Source of the DNA: Streptosporangiales bacterium
GTDB lineage: Bacteria > Actinomycetota > Actinomycetes > Streptosporangiales > WHSR01
NCBI GenBank assembly: GCA_009379995.1
Contig: WHSR01000058.1
Location: 1 to 36,687, forward strand
Direction: 5' to 3'
DNA length: 36,687 bases
Part shown: in pieces, positions 17,248 through 25,828 of the stretch
Position numbering within the stretch: the first letter of the stretch is position 1
Layout: every line of letters begins with the position of its first letter
Position numbers and translations under genes: made by a program
The notes under the pieces: generated by a model
The model's database searches: none
What the model was told of the DNA's origin: nothing
Seen by the model: the letters and a program-made list of their open reading frames with translations, nothing else

Positions 17248-18630
17248 GTGACCGCGGTGAAACCCTTCTACGCCCGGGAGCTTTCCGAATACCCGGTCGG
17301 CGCTCGGCGCCTACGGCTGGTGGCGGTGGCCGTGCTGGCCGGCCTCATCGCCAACTTCGAGGCCGAGATGGCTCCGGTGCTCCCGCTGATGCTGGAAGAC
17401 CTGGACATGTCGCTGTCCACCTACGGTCTCATCGCGGCGATCTCGCTGATCGCGGGGGCGATGTCCGCCGGGATCGGTGGCCGGCTGAGCGACACCTGGG
17501 GACGGGTCACCGTGCTGGTCCCGGCGCTGCTGTTCACCTCCTTCTGCGTCTACGCCATGGTCTTCGTGCAGACGCCCCGGGACCTGCTGATCGTGCGTTG
17601 TGCGCTGTCCTTCATCGAAGGCGCCGCCATCACCACCACAGCCGGTCTGGTCCGTGACTTCACGCCCCGCGTCGGCCGGGCCACCGCGTTCGGCTTCTGG
17701 ACCTGGGGGCCAGTGGGTGCGAACTTCCTGGCCGCCGCGATCGCCGGATGGACGCTGCCGATCTTCGGCAGCTGGCAGTCGCAGTTCGTGATCATAGGGT
17801 CCGTCGCCTTGGTCGCCTCGCTGGCGATCGCCTGGAGCATCGCCGACATCTCCCCCAACCTGCGCGCCCAGGTCATCGCCAGCGTGGAGCAGATCAAGGG
17901 GCACGAGGGCGAGGGGCAGGTCCAGGACTGGGGCCGGGCACGCGAACTGCTGCGCCACCCGCACATCTGGGCGCACCTGGTCGGGGTCACCTTGTGGCTC
18001 GTGCTCTACTACACCTTCAACCTGTACGGCCCCACCCTGATCCAGCAATCGTTCGGCGTCACGACGGCCCAAGCCGCAACGGTCATGGCCTACTTCTGGG
18101 TGCTCAACTTGGGGATGCTCATCCTCGTAGGGTGGCTCTCTGACCGATTCCAGGTCCGCAAGCCGGTGTCGCTGGTCGGTGCCGTATTGACCACCGCCTG
18201 CTCGGTGTACTTCATCGGCCTGATGGGCGGAAATCCCGGGATCGGCCTGCTCAGCGTCGCCGGCGCGCTGCTCGGGGCCTTCATGGCGATCGCCTTCGTA
18301 CCGTGGATGGCCAACTTCTCCGAGGACGCCGAGGACGTCAAGGCCATCCTGCAGGGCACGGCGTGGGGGGCCTGGGGCATGTCGGTACGAGTGATGATCA
18401 TCGTGGTGCTGCTGACCGCTCCCCTGACCGTGGAGGCGGCCGGGTCGTGGGTCACCTGGATGATCATCGCGACCGTATGCGAGGCGCTGTTCATCCCGGC
18501 GGTCTTCCTGTTCAAGGGCCGCTGGCGGCCGGCCCGCCGAGCGGCAGGCCCGACCGCGCTCGCCGACCAGCCGACCAGGCGTGCGCACGACGTAGCTCGG
18601 GGTGGTGACACGGGCAACCGGGCAGGCTGA
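17248..18630 (+). CDS. MFS transporter
   Basis: 460 residues with about twelve hydrophobic segments and the major facilitator loop 2-3 motif in GGRLSDTWGRVTVLVP (about residues 76-91). A long polar central loop (about 205-235, IASVEQIKGHEGEGQ) separates the two halves, and the motif is echoed in GWLSDRFQVRKP. The C-terminal tail is basic and cytoplasmic. The substrate is not evident. Being 47 bp upstream of an SDR gene and near the aromatic-acid operon, uptake of an organic acid is one possibility. GTG start at 17248, 95 bp from the divergent PPOX-fold gene. Confidence 0.88.
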   Translation: MTAVKPFYARELSEYPVGARRLRLVAVAVLAGLIANFEAEMAPVLPLMLEDLDMSLSTYGLIAAISLIAGAMSAGIGGRLSDTWGRVTVLVPALLFTSFCVYAMVFVQTPRDLLIVRCALSFIEGAAITTTAGLVRDFTPRVGRATAFGFWTWGPVGANFLAAAIAGWTLPIFGSWQSQFVIIGSVALVASLAIAWSIADISPNLRAQVIASVEQIKGHEGEGQVQDWGRARELLRHPHIWAHLVGVTLWLVLYYTFNLYGPTLIQQSFGVTTAQAATVMAYFWVLNLGMLILVGWLSDRFQVRKPVSLVGAVLTTACSVYFIGLMGGNPGIGLLSVAGALLGAFMAIAFVPWMANFSEDAEDVKAILQGTAWGAWGMSVRVMIIVVLLTAPLTVEAAGSWVTWMIIATVCEALFIPAVFLFKGRWRPARRAAGPTALADQPTRRAHDVARGGDTGNRAG

Positions 18631-18676
18631 TATGCATTTCTGAGGACAAGCCCGAACGAGCCCCATGGGAGGTGCC

Positions 18677-19432
18677 ATGGCACGGCTGGAAGGCAGGGTC
18701 GCCTTCGTGACCGGGGCGGCGCGCGGCATCGGCGCCGCGACCGCCAAGCGGCTGGCGGCCGACGGCGCGAAGGTTGCCGTCATCGACATGAAAGAGACCG
18801 ACTGTGCGGACACCGTCGACGCGATCAAGGGCCAGGGCGGCACCGCGGTCGCGATCGGCTGCAACGTCACGGACCGCGAGCAGGTGGAGGCGGCGGTCGC
18901 GCGTACCGCCGACGAGCTCGGCTCGCTGGACATCCTGGTGAACAACGCCGGCGTGATCCGGGACAACCTGCTGTTCAAGATGACTGACGAGGACTGGGAC
19001 ACGGTCATCGACACCCACCTGAAGGGTGGCTTCTACTGCACCCGGGCCGCGCAGAAGCACATGGTGGACGGGCGCTGGGGGAAGATCGTCTTCCTGAGCA
19101 GCACGTCCGCGCTGGGCAACCGCGGGCAGACGAACTACTCCACCGCCAAGGCCGGCGTCCAGGGCATGGCCCGCACCCTCGCCATCGAGCTCGGCAAATT
19201 CAACATCAACGTGAACGCCGTCGCTCCGGGGTTCGTGGAGACCGACATGACCCGAGCCACCGCGGAACGCGTCGGTGTGGACTTCGACGACTTCAAGAAG
19301 TTCGCCATCGACAGCATCCCGCTGGCCCGGACGGGTCGGCCCGAGGACATCGCGAACGTCATCGCCTTCCTGGTCAGCGACGACGCATCGTACGTCTCCG
19401 GCCAGGTCATCTACGTCAACGGAGGACGCTGA
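18677..19432 (+). CDS. Short-chain dehydrogenase/reductase (FabG-like)
   Basis: 251 residues with all classical SDR landmarks: the TGAARGIGAATA cofactor motif (about 12-23), the NNAG motif in ILVNNAGVIRD, the catalytic Ser in FLSSTSALGN, and the Tyr/Lys pair in NYSTAKAG. The C-terminal VSGQVIYVNGG is typical of 3-oxoacyl-ACP/acetoacetyl-CoA reductases. An Asp at the end of the second strand (AVIDMKE) suggests a preference for NAD(H). The substrate is undetermined; it may act on a 3-hydroxyacyl-CoA. Start ATG 18677 has GGGAGG 4 nt upstream; the in-frame ATG at 18665 is part of that site and is rejected. Confidence 0.9.
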   Translation: MARLEGRVAFVTGAARGIGAATAKRLAADGAKVAVIDMKETDCADTVDAIKGQGGTAVAIGCNVTDREQVEAAVARTADELGSLDILVNNAGVIRDNLLFKMTDEDWDTVIDTHLKGGFYCTRAAQKHMVDGRWGKIVFLSSTSALGNRGQTNYSTAKAGVQGMARTLAIELGKFNINVNAVAPGFVETDMTRATAERVGVDFDDFKKFAIDSIPLARTGRPEDIANVIAFLVSDDASYVSGQVIYVNGGR

Positions 19433-19451
19433 CCCGACAGGAGAGCGGACG

Positions 19452-19835
19452 GTGAGGTTGCCGCGGGTCCGCAGACCGCCCCTGCGAGAGGTTGGCCAGG
19501 ACCCGGACTATCGCTTCTCGTTGGCGAACGAGCGGACGTTCCTGGCCTGGATCCGGACCTCGTTGGCGCTGCTGGCGGCGGGCGTGGCGGTGATCCAGAT
19601 CATCCCGTCGTTCGGGCCGCCCGGTGGGCGTCTGGCGCTCGGCGTCGTCCTCATCGTCTTGGCTCTCATCCTGGCCGCGGCCAGCTACCCACGGTGGGAG
19701 GGCGTCGAACGAGCCATGCGCCTCGGCCGTTCTCTGCCGGAGTCGGTGGTATCGCGGGTCGTCGCGTACGGCCTCGGTGCCGTCGCGGTTCTGTCGCTGA
19801 TACTCATCGTCCTCGACGCGGGAACGGGCAGGTGA
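19452..19835 (+). CDS. DUF202/YidH-family membrane protein (first of a pair)
   Basis: 127 residues. The family signature YRFSLANERTFLAWIRTSLALLAAG (family 'laNERTfLaWiRt', about 21-40) precedes three predicted membrane helices (about 36-53, 62-81, 100-121). DUF202 proteins are small inner-membrane proteins of unknown function. GTG start at 19452 with AGGAGAG upstream. It lies 19 bp after the SDR stop and so is probably co-transcribed, and its stop overlaps the GTG of the next gene. Confidence 0.85.
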   Translation: MRLPRVRRPPLREVGQDPDYRFSLANERTFLAWIRTSLALLAAGVAVIQIIPSFGPPGGRLALGVVLIVLALILAAASYPRWEGVERAMRLGRSLPESVVSRVVAYGLGAVAVLSLILIVLDAGTGR

Positions 19836-20185
19836 GGCCCGACCGTCGAAGGGACCGCCGCGAGGACGGCGACGGTCCCTTCGACGCCGGCCTGCAGATC
19901 GAACGCACCCGGCTCGCCTGGGGACGTACCGGGCTGGCGTTTGTCGCGGCCGGCGCGCTGCTGCTGCACAGCGGCCAGAACGACGACGCACCACTCGTGG
20001 CGGCCTCGGGCCTCCTCCTCGTCGCCTCGGGGGTGGTGGCCTATCTCTTGGGCCGACGGCGACATCTCGAGCTGCGCACCGCTGTGCGGTCCGGCGGCGC
20101 CGTGACGTCGTCGCTGTCGCTGCGCATCGTCGCGGCCTGCGTCACCGCGGCCGTCCTCCTCGGCCTCGCCGCAGCGACGTTCTGA
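19832..20185 (+). CDS. DUF202-family membrane protein (second of a pair)
   Basis: 117 residues starting at GTG 19832, with a GTGA overlap with the preceding gene. It carries a divergent DUF202 signature (LQIERTRLAWGRTGLAFVAAG, about 24-42) and three predicted membrane helices. Two consecutive DUF202 proteins, often one YidH-like and one shorter, are a common actinobacterial arrangement and may form a hetero-oligomer. The function is unknown. The palindromic repeat copy B lies 43 bp downstream. Confidence 0.82.
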   Translation: MRPDRRRDRREDGDGPFDAGLQIERTRLAWGRTGLAFVAAGALLLHSGQNDDAPLVAASGLLLVASGVVAYLLGRRRHLELRTAVRSGGAVTSSLSLRIVAACVTAAVLLGLAAATF

Positions 20186-20227
20186 GCTCGGCCGGACACA
20201 TGCTGATCTCGCGGCCCCCTCATTGTC

Positions 20228-20278
20228 GTGATCTTGCAGAAATTCGACCCGTCCGGAGTTGAATTTCTGCAAGATCAC
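20228..20278. repeat. Palindromic repeat, copy B
   Basis: GTGATCTTGCAGAAATTC (20228-20245) and its exact complement (20261-20278) enclose a 15-nt centre with TCCGGA. As a reverse complement it matches copy A (5712-5756) with about two differences. It lies between the DUF202 pair and the ABC exporter, downstream of an operon as in copy A, so it may act as a transcription end or be a dispersed mobile repeat. Confidence 0.85.
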
Positions 20279-20332
20279 GGCTGACGGGACCGTGCCCTTT
20301 CTCGGCGACCCGGCGTAGGCTAAATCCCGCTA

Positions 20333-20357
20333 CCCCCGGGTGCTTCGCACTCGGGGG
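20333..20357 (+). promoter_or_regulatory. Strong hairpin upstream of the ABC exporter genes
   Basis: CCCCCGGGTGC pairs with GCACTCGGGGG through 11 base pairs (one G-T) around a TTC loop. It is 60 bp upstream of the first exporter gene, after repeat copy B. It may be a terminator for upstream transcription or a leader structure; no T-run follows. Confidence 0.5.
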
Positions 20358-20417
20358 CGTTGCCGCGTGCGCGGACAGTGCGCGCGGACACAGCGTGCGC
20401 CGAGCGAAAGGACCGGT

Positions 20418-21212
20418 ATGCGGGTCTACGTCGAGGTGGCGCTGCGGGGCTTTCGCCGTCACGCGACCTACCGGTCGGCGGCGGTGGCTGGAGCGTTCAC
20501 GAACACGATGTTCGGATTCATCCGGGCCTACGTCCTCATCGCGCTCTGGCAAGCCCGCCCGCAACTCGGCGGGTACGACGTGGTCGACGCGGTGACTTTC
20601 GCCTTCCTCACCCAGACGCTGATCGCGCCGGTGGCGGTATTCGGTGCTCCGCTGGAGCTGGGCGAGCGCGTCCGCACCGGCGACGTGGCCATGGACCTGC
20701 AGCGTCCCGCCGACTTCCAGGGCTGGTGGCTCGCCGCCGACCTGGGACGGGCGCTGTTCGCGCTCGGGTTCCGCGGGGTGGTACCGCTCGCCGCGGGCGC
20801 GCTGGCGTTCCGGCTGGATCTGCCGACCGAGCCGCACGTCTGGCTGGCCTTCGCGGTATCCACGCTGCTGGCGGTGGTGGTCAGCTTCGCGCTGCGGTAC
20901 CTCGTCGCGCTCAGCGCGTTCTGGCTGCTCGACGACCGGGGCGTGCACGCGATCGCCGGCATCGCCGCCATGTTCTTCTCCGGCCTGCTGCTGCCGCTCG
21001 TTGCCTTCCCGGGTTGGTTGGGAGCCTTCGCGCGGGCGCTGCCATGGGCGGCGATCATCCAGGTCCCGGCGGATGTGTTCCTCGGCGAACACACCGGTGC
21101 GGGCCTGGCCGGCGCCCTGGGCTTCCAGGCGGCGTGGGCGGTGATCCTCCTCGCGCTGGGCCGGCTCGTCACGGCCGCGGCCGCCGGCAAGGTGGTGGTG
21201 CACGGTGGTTGA
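20418..21212 (+). CDS. ABC-2 type exporter permease (first)
   Basis: 264 residues with about six hydrophobic segments, of the ABC-2-like family formerly DUF990. The cytoplasmic N-terminal helix (VYVEVALRGFRRHATYRSAA) precedes the first membrane span, and a conserved VRTGDVAMDLQRPADFQGWW segment lies between spans 2 and 3. With the second permease and the ATPase downstream it forms a complete exporter. The substrate is unknown. Start ATG 20418; the stop overlaps the next gene by 8 bp. Confidence 0.85.
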   Translation: MRVYVEVALRGFRRHATYRSAAVAGAFTNTMFGFIRAYVLIALWQARPQLGGYDVVDAVTFAFLTQTLIAPVAVFGAPLELGERVRTGDVAMDLQRPADFQGWWLAADLGRALFALGFRGVVPLAAGALAFRLDLPTEPHVWLAFAVSTLLAVVVSFALRYLVALSAFWLLDDRGVHAIAGIAAMFFSGLLLPLVAFPGWLGAFARALPWAAIIQVPADVFLGEHTGAGLAGALGFQAAWAVILLALGRLVTAAAAGKVVVHGG

Positions 21213-22020
21213 GACCCTGGCCGACACCGTGCGTGTCTACCTGCTGCTGGTGCGGATGTGGAGCCGCGCCGCCTGGGCGTACCGCACGTCGTTCGTCCTG
21301 CTCACCGTCGCGACGGCGGTGGTGACCGGCCTCGACATCGTCGCGATCCTGCTGATCTTCGCGCATACCCCCCGCCTTGCCGACTTCACGCTGCCCGAGG
21401 TGATGTTCCTGTACGGGACCTCCAGCACAGCGTTCTACCTTGCCGACAGCATTCTCGGCACCGTCGACCGGCTCGGGGGGCACGTCAAGGCCGGCACCTT
21501 CGATGTCATGCTGCTGAGGCCGGCGAGGGCTCTCGTACAGGTCGCCGCCGACCAGTTCACGCCGCGCCGGCTCGGCAAGGTCGCCCAGGCGGTCACCGTG
21601 CTCGTCGTCTCGCTCTCCCTGCTCGACGTGCCCTGGACGCCGAGCAGGGCGCTGCTCGTCCCCCTCATGGTCGCGGCTGGCGCGGTGATCTACGGGGCGA
21701 TCTGGGTGAGCGGTGCAGCGTTCCAGTTCGTGGCGACCGACGCGAGTGAGGCGCTGAACGCCTTCACCTTCGGCGGCAACTTCCTCACCCAGTACCCGCT
21801 CGTCATCTATGGCCGCGAGTGGCTGTGGGCTCTGACCTGGATCGTGCCGCTGGCGTTCGTCAACTGGCAGCCGGCCCTGTACGTACTCGGCAGGCCCGAT
21901 CCGCTGGGCCTGCCGCTCGCCTTCCGCTTCGTCTCCCCCGCCGTCGCGCTGGCGCTGGCCGTTGTCGCGGCCCTCGCCTGGCGCGCGGGTGTCCGCCACT
22001 ACCGGTCCACCGGGAGCTGA
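21205..22020 (+). CDS. ABC-2 type exporter permease (second)
   Basis: 271 residues, six predicted membrane helices, same family as its upstream partner. It has the parallel segment VKAGTFDVMLLRPARALVQV between spans 2 and 3, so the two are probably the halves of a heterodimeric channel. GTG start at 21205 inside the previous gene's end indicates translational coupling. The ATPase gene starts 1 bp after its stop. No substrate can be assigned. Confidence 0.85.
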   Translation: MVETLADTVRVYLLLVRMWSRAAWAYRTSFVLLTVATAVVTGLDIVAILLIFAHTPRLADFTLPEVMFLYGTSSTAFYLADSILGTVDRLGGHVKAGTFDVMLLRPARALVQVAADQFTPRRLGKVAQAVTVLVVSLSLLDVPWTPSRALLVPLMVAAGAVIYGAIWVSGAAFQFVATDASEALNAFTFGGNFLTQYPLVIYGREWLWALTWIVPLAFVNWQPALYVLGRPDPLGLPLAFRFVSPAVALALAVVAALAWRAGVRHYRSTGS

Positions 22021-22021
22021 T

Positions 22022-23089
22022 GTGTCAACAGGTTCGGTCATCGAGGTCAGTGACGTCGAGAAGAGCTTCACCGTGCGGCGCCGGTCCGGGAGGCTGCGAC
22101 GCACAAGGACGACCATGCGTGCGGTGGACCGCATCTCGTTCCGGATCGATTCCGGCGAGGTCGTCGGCTACATCGGACCCAACGGCGCCGGCAAGTCCAC
22201 CACCGTCAAGATGCTCACCGGGATCCTCACGCCGAGCGCGGGTCACATCCGGGTGGCCGGGCTCAATCCGGTGCGGCAACGCGTCGCTCTCGCCCGGCGG
22301 ATCGGGGTCGTCTTCGGTCAGCGCACCGGCCTGTGGTGGGATCTTCCGCTGACCGACAGCTTCGAGCTGTTGCGTCACCTGCATCGGATTCCCTCGGCCC
22401 GGTACCGGGAGAACCTGGAACTGTTCACCGAGCTGCTGGACCTCGGCGCGTTCCTGCACATCCCGGTGCGCCAGCTGAGCCTGGGGCAGCGGATGCGCGG
22501 CGACCTCACCGCGGCGCTCCTGCACGACCCGCGCATCGTCTACCTCGACGAGCCCACCATCGGGCTCGACGTGGTGAGCAAGGCCGCGGTCCGGTCCTTC
22601 CTCGCCGAGATCAACCGGGAGCGCGGCACGACAGTCCTGCTCACCACGCACGACCTGGACGACATCGAACGGCTGTGCGGCCGGGTGATGGTCATCGCCG
22701 GCGGCCGCCTGGTCTACGACGGCTCCGTCGACGGCCTCCGAGGGCGGGTGAACGCCGAACGCACCCTCGTGGTGGACCTCGCCGCGCCGGCGCCCAGGCT
22801 CGACCTGCCCGCCGAGCCGCCCGGCGCCCGGGTGATCCGCGTGGACGGGCCCCGGCAATGGGTCGCCTTCCCCGCCACCGCCAGCGCCGCCCCGCTCATC
22901 ACCGCCATCACCGCCCGGCACGAGGTCGTCGACATCTCCCTGCGCGAGCCCGACATCGACGAGGTGGTGCGCCGTCTCTATCTCGGCGGGCTGCGGTCGT
23001 CGGCGGCGGCCGCCTCCTCGGTCGGCGACCCGTCCGGGACGGACGATCCCTCCGAGACGGGCGGCCGCTCCGCAACGTCGGCGAAATAG
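22022..23089 (+). CDS. ABC transporter ATP-binding protein
   Basis: 355 residues. Walker A is GPNGAGKSTT (about 56-65), the signature is LSLGQ, Walker B is IVYLDEPTIGLD, and the switch His lies in LTTHDLDD. A C-terminal regulatory region (about 240-330) and a Ser/Ala/Thr-rich tail follow. It pairs with the two DUF990-type permeases as a three-gene exporter. GTG 22022 is chosen with GGGAG 8 nt upstream; the longer frame runs back into the permease gene. Its last 112 bp are antisense to the 3' end of the AI-2E-family gene. Confidence 0.92.
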   Translation: MSTGSVIEVSDVEKSFTVRRRSGRLRRTRTTMRAVDRISFRIDSGEVVGYIGPNGAGKSTTVKMLTGILTPSAGHIRVAGLNPVRQRVALARRIGVVFGQRTGLWWDLPLTDSFELLRHLHRIPSARYRENLELFTELLDLGAFLHIPVRQLSLGQRMRGDLTAALLHDPRIVYLDEPTIGLDVVSKAAVRSFLAEINRERGTTVLLTTHDLDDIERLCGRVMVIAGGRLVYDGSVDGLRGRVNAERTLVVDLAAPAPRLDLPAEPPGARVIRVDGPRQWVAFPATASAAPLITAITARHEVVDISLREPDIDEVVRRLYLGGLRSSAAAASSVGDPSGTDDPSETGGRSATSAK

Positions 23090-24098
23090 CGGATGACGAC
23101 GTTGAGAACCGCGGCGAGGGGCACCGCGATGATGGCCCCGGCGATCCCCCCTATAACCGCTCCCGCGGTGACGACCAGAATCACCGCGACCGGATGCATC
23201 CGGACCATCCGGCCGAGCAGCAGCGGCTGCAGCAGGTGGCCCTCGAGCATCTGGATCGCGATCATCCCGCCCACCACGAGCAGGGCGGTGATGAGGCCGT
23301 TCGACACGAGTGCGACGAGCACCGCTACCGCGCCGCTCAGGAACGCTCCGACCATGGGGACGAACGCGCCGACGAAGACCAGCATGCTCAGCGGCGCCAC
23401 GAGCGGCACCCGCAGCGCGAGCAGGAGGATCGCCGTGAGTGCCGCGTCGAAGGCGGCGACGAGGACTATCCCACGGACGTAGCTGACCAGGGTCGTCCAC
23501 GCGCGCTGCCCGGCCGCGGCCACGTGCGCCCGGGCGGCCCGGGGGAACAGCCGCACGCACCATCGCCAGATGCGCGCCCCGTCGTAGAGGAAGAAGAACG
23601 TGACGAACAGCGCGAGCAGCAGACCCGCCACGATCTCCGCGGCCAGGGTCGCGGTGGCCAACGCACCCGACGCGATCGGTTCTGGTTCTGCTCGATCGTC
23701 CGGCGCACGCTGGCACCTATCCGGTTCAGGTCCTGCTCGCTGAGGTGGAGCGGGCCGCCGGTGAACCACGACCGGACCTTTTCCACGCCCTGCAACACGC
23801 TGGCGCTGATGTCCTGGAACCCGGCCGCGAGCAGGCTGCCCACTCCGGCGAGGGTGAGACCGACGATCGCGATCCCGGACAGGAACACGACCACGGCGGC
23901 TAGGGCGCGGGGAACGCCCCAGCCGACCAGGCGGGCCACCGCGGGCTGCAACAGGGTGGCCAGGAACAGAGCGACGATCACCGGAAAGACAGCGAGCCGG
24001 AAGATCACCAGCAGGTACAGCACGACCGCGGTGGCAGCAGCTATGGCGAGGAAACGCCACGCCCATTCGCTAGCCACCCGGACCGGCCGCGACACCAT
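22978..24098 (-). pseudogene. AI-2E family transporter with a one-base frameshift
   Basis: The gene starts at ATG 24098, 3 bp after egtD. The first frame gives a good N-terminal half (membrane helices in FLAIAAATAVVLYLLVIF and AAVVVFLSGIAIVGLTLAG, then SVRRTIEQNQN). After codon 140 (23679) the family sequence continues in another frame as IASGALATATLAAEIVAGLL and runs to the stop at 22978 with the remaining helices (PMVGAFLSGAVAVLVALV, MLEGHLLQPLLLGR). Only CG stands between AAC and ATC, so one base is missing near 23677. Repaired, it would be about 373 residues, the usual length. It is either a recent mutation or a sequence error. The family exports signals or ions. Confidence 0.85.
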
Positions 24099-24101
24099 GG
24101 C

Positions 24102-25064
24102 TCAGTCCGCTACGGCCAGGGAGAGCGCGAAGTCACCGGACGGATCGGTCCACCACCGACGCAACGTGAGGCCCGCGTCGCACAGGTCGGACTCGACCCC
24201 CTCGCGACGGAACTTCGCGGAGATCTCGGTGTGCAGGTCTTCGCCCTCGGCGAACTCGACGGTCAGGTCGAGGGAGGCGAGACGTATTCGCTGATCCTGC
24301 GACGATCTCAGCCGCATCTCCACCCATTCGTTGGCGTCGTCCCACATCACGACGTGCTGGAAGCGCTCGGGGGCGAAGTTACTTCCGATCTCCCGGTTGA
24401 TCACGTGCAGCACGTTTCGGTTGAACTCCGCGGTGACGCCGCCGGCATCGTCGTAGGCCGCCAGCAGGCGAGCCCGGTCCTTGACGAGGTCGGTGCCCAG
24501 CAACAGGGCGTCGCCGTCGGTCATGTCCTTCCGCACCGTCCGCAGAAACGCGATCCGGTCCGGTGGACGTAGGTTACCGATGGTGCTGCCGAGGAACGCG
24601 ATAAGCCGTCGCCCGCCGTTCGGCAGCAGGCGGAGATGCTGCTCGAAGTCCGCGATGACCCCGTGTATCTCGACACCCGGGTACTCCCGCCCGGTGCGGG
24701 CGACGGTCTCGGTGAGGGCTTCTCCGCTCACGTCCACCGGGATGTAGCGCCGCAGCGTGCCCGCCTCCCCCAGCGCGTCCAGGAGCAGCCGGGTCTTCTC
24801 GGCCGAGCCCGCTCCGAGTTCCAGGAGGGTGTCGGCGCCGCTGGCGGCGGCGATGGCCGGCGCCTGGTCGCTTAGGATGGCCCGCTCGGCACGGGTCGGG
24901 TAGTACTCCTCGGTCCGGGTGATGTCCTCGAACAGAGCAGCGCCGCGCGCGTCGTAGAACCACTTCGGCGGAAGCGTCTTCGGCTGGGCGCGCAGGCCGT
25001 GGCTCACATCGGCACGCAGGTCGCGGGCGAGATCGGCGTCGGTCAGGTGGCGTTCGATGGTCAC
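24102..25064 (-). CDS. egtD: Histidine N-alpha-methyltransferase EgtD
   Basis: 320 residues, the standard EgtD length. It transfers three methyl groups from S-adenosylmethionine to the alpha-amine of histidine to give hercynine, the first ergothioneine intermediate. It shows the N-terminal PPKWFYDARGAALFEDIT segment, the AdoMet motif LLELGAGSAEKTRLL, FLGSTIGNL, and NVLHVINREIGSNF, all typical of the family. GTG start at 25064, sharing GTGA with the egtC stop. The next gene is the broken AI-2E transporter and not egtE. Confidence 0.95.
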   Translation of the reverse strand: MTIERHLTDADLARDLRADVSHGLRAQPKTLPPKWFYDARGAALFEDITRTEEYYPTRAERAILSDQAPAIAAASGADTLLELGAGSAEKTRLLLDALGEAGTLRRYIPVDVSGEALTETVARTGREYPGVEIHGVIADFEQHLRLLPNGGRRLIAFLGSTIGNLRPPDRIAFLRTVRKDMTDGDALLLGTDLVKDRARLLAAYDDAGGVTAEFNRNVLHVINREIGSNFAPERFQHVVMWDDANEWVEMRLRSSQDQRIRLASLDLTVEFAEGEDLHTEISAKFRREGVESDLCDAGLTLRRWWTDPSGDFALSLAVAD

Positions 25065-25822
25065 GACGAAGGTCTCCTCAGTGGGGTGATGCGGATGCCA
25101 GCGTTGCTGGCGGTGACGAGCGAACCCTGCGGTACGGGCCGCCAGCCCGGCTCGTCGTCGTACGGTTCGGAGGCGACGACCACCGCGTGGTCCGCCTCGC
25201 GGACGAAGAGGGTGTCGCCGAACGCCGTCGCCGCCAGCTCCCTCCCGTTGCTGGCGAGCAGGTTCAGCCGGCCGGGGGCGGGTGCGCCGAGGCCGGTCAC
25301 CCGATCGACGACGTAGGCCAGCCCGTCGGCGAGCGACGCTCCCGCCCGCCACTGCCCCACCGCGATGGCGAAGAGCAGGGCGGAGTCGACGGCGGCCCGG
25401 GCGTCCGGCGCGGTAACCGCGTCGCCGGCCAGCTCACGCAGCCTGGTTTCGATGGAGGCGAAACCGTCGACCCGCCCGTTGTGGCTGAACAGCCACGGCC
25501 CGACCGTGAAGGGCTGCGCACCCGACTCCTCCACCGGAAAGCCCGCGGTGGCACAGCGCACCGCGGCGACGACGCACCCGGTTTGCAGGACCTGAGCAAC
25601 GTTTTCGAACGAGACGTCGGTCCACAGTGGCTGGGAGCGCCGGTAGCGGACGGGCTCGGACCGGCCGTCGACGTACCACCCGACGCCGAAGCCGTCGGCG
25701 TTGACGCGCCCGTTCCGCTGCAGCCGCGGGGCGTACGCCTGCCGGGACAGCGAGTAAGGGGCCTGGTAAAGCAACCCGTGCAGGCCGGCCGGAGGCCCGA
25801 GATAACCAAGGTGGCGGCACAT
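25061..25822 (-). CDS. egtC: Gamma-glutamyl-hercynylcysteine sulfoxide hydrolase EgtC
   Basis: 253 residues of the class II (Ntn) glutamine amidotransferase fold. The nucleophile Cys follows the initiator Met (MCRHLGYLG), and NADGFGVGWY and FSHNGRVDGF are the glutaminase-domain signatures. EgtC removes glutamate from gamma-glutamyl hercynylcysteine sulfoxide. ATG at 25822, 6 bp after egtB. Confidence 0.93.
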   Translation of the reverse strand: MCRHLGYLGPPAGLHGLLYQAPYSLSRQAYAPRLQRNGRVNADGFGVGWYVDGRSEPVRYRRSQPLWTDVSFENVAQVLQTGCVVAAVRCATAGFPVEESGAQPFTVGPWLFSHNGRVDGFASIETRLRELAGDAVTAPDARAAVDSALLFAIAVGQWRAGASLADGLAYVVDRVTGLGAPAPGRLNLLASNGRELAATAFGDTLFVREADHAVVVASEPYDDEPGWRPVPQGSLVTASNAGIRITPLRRPSS

Positions 25823-25828
25823 GGGTCC

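Noticed and set aside
17311..19014. A 567-codon open frame on the minus strand
   Set aside because: Antisense shadow of the MFS and SDR genes; low-complexity His/Gln/Arg composition.
23660..23700. Programmed frameshifting in the AI-2E gene
   Set aside because: There is no slippery heptamer, only a CAGAAC duplication; a one-base deletion explains the two frames more simply.
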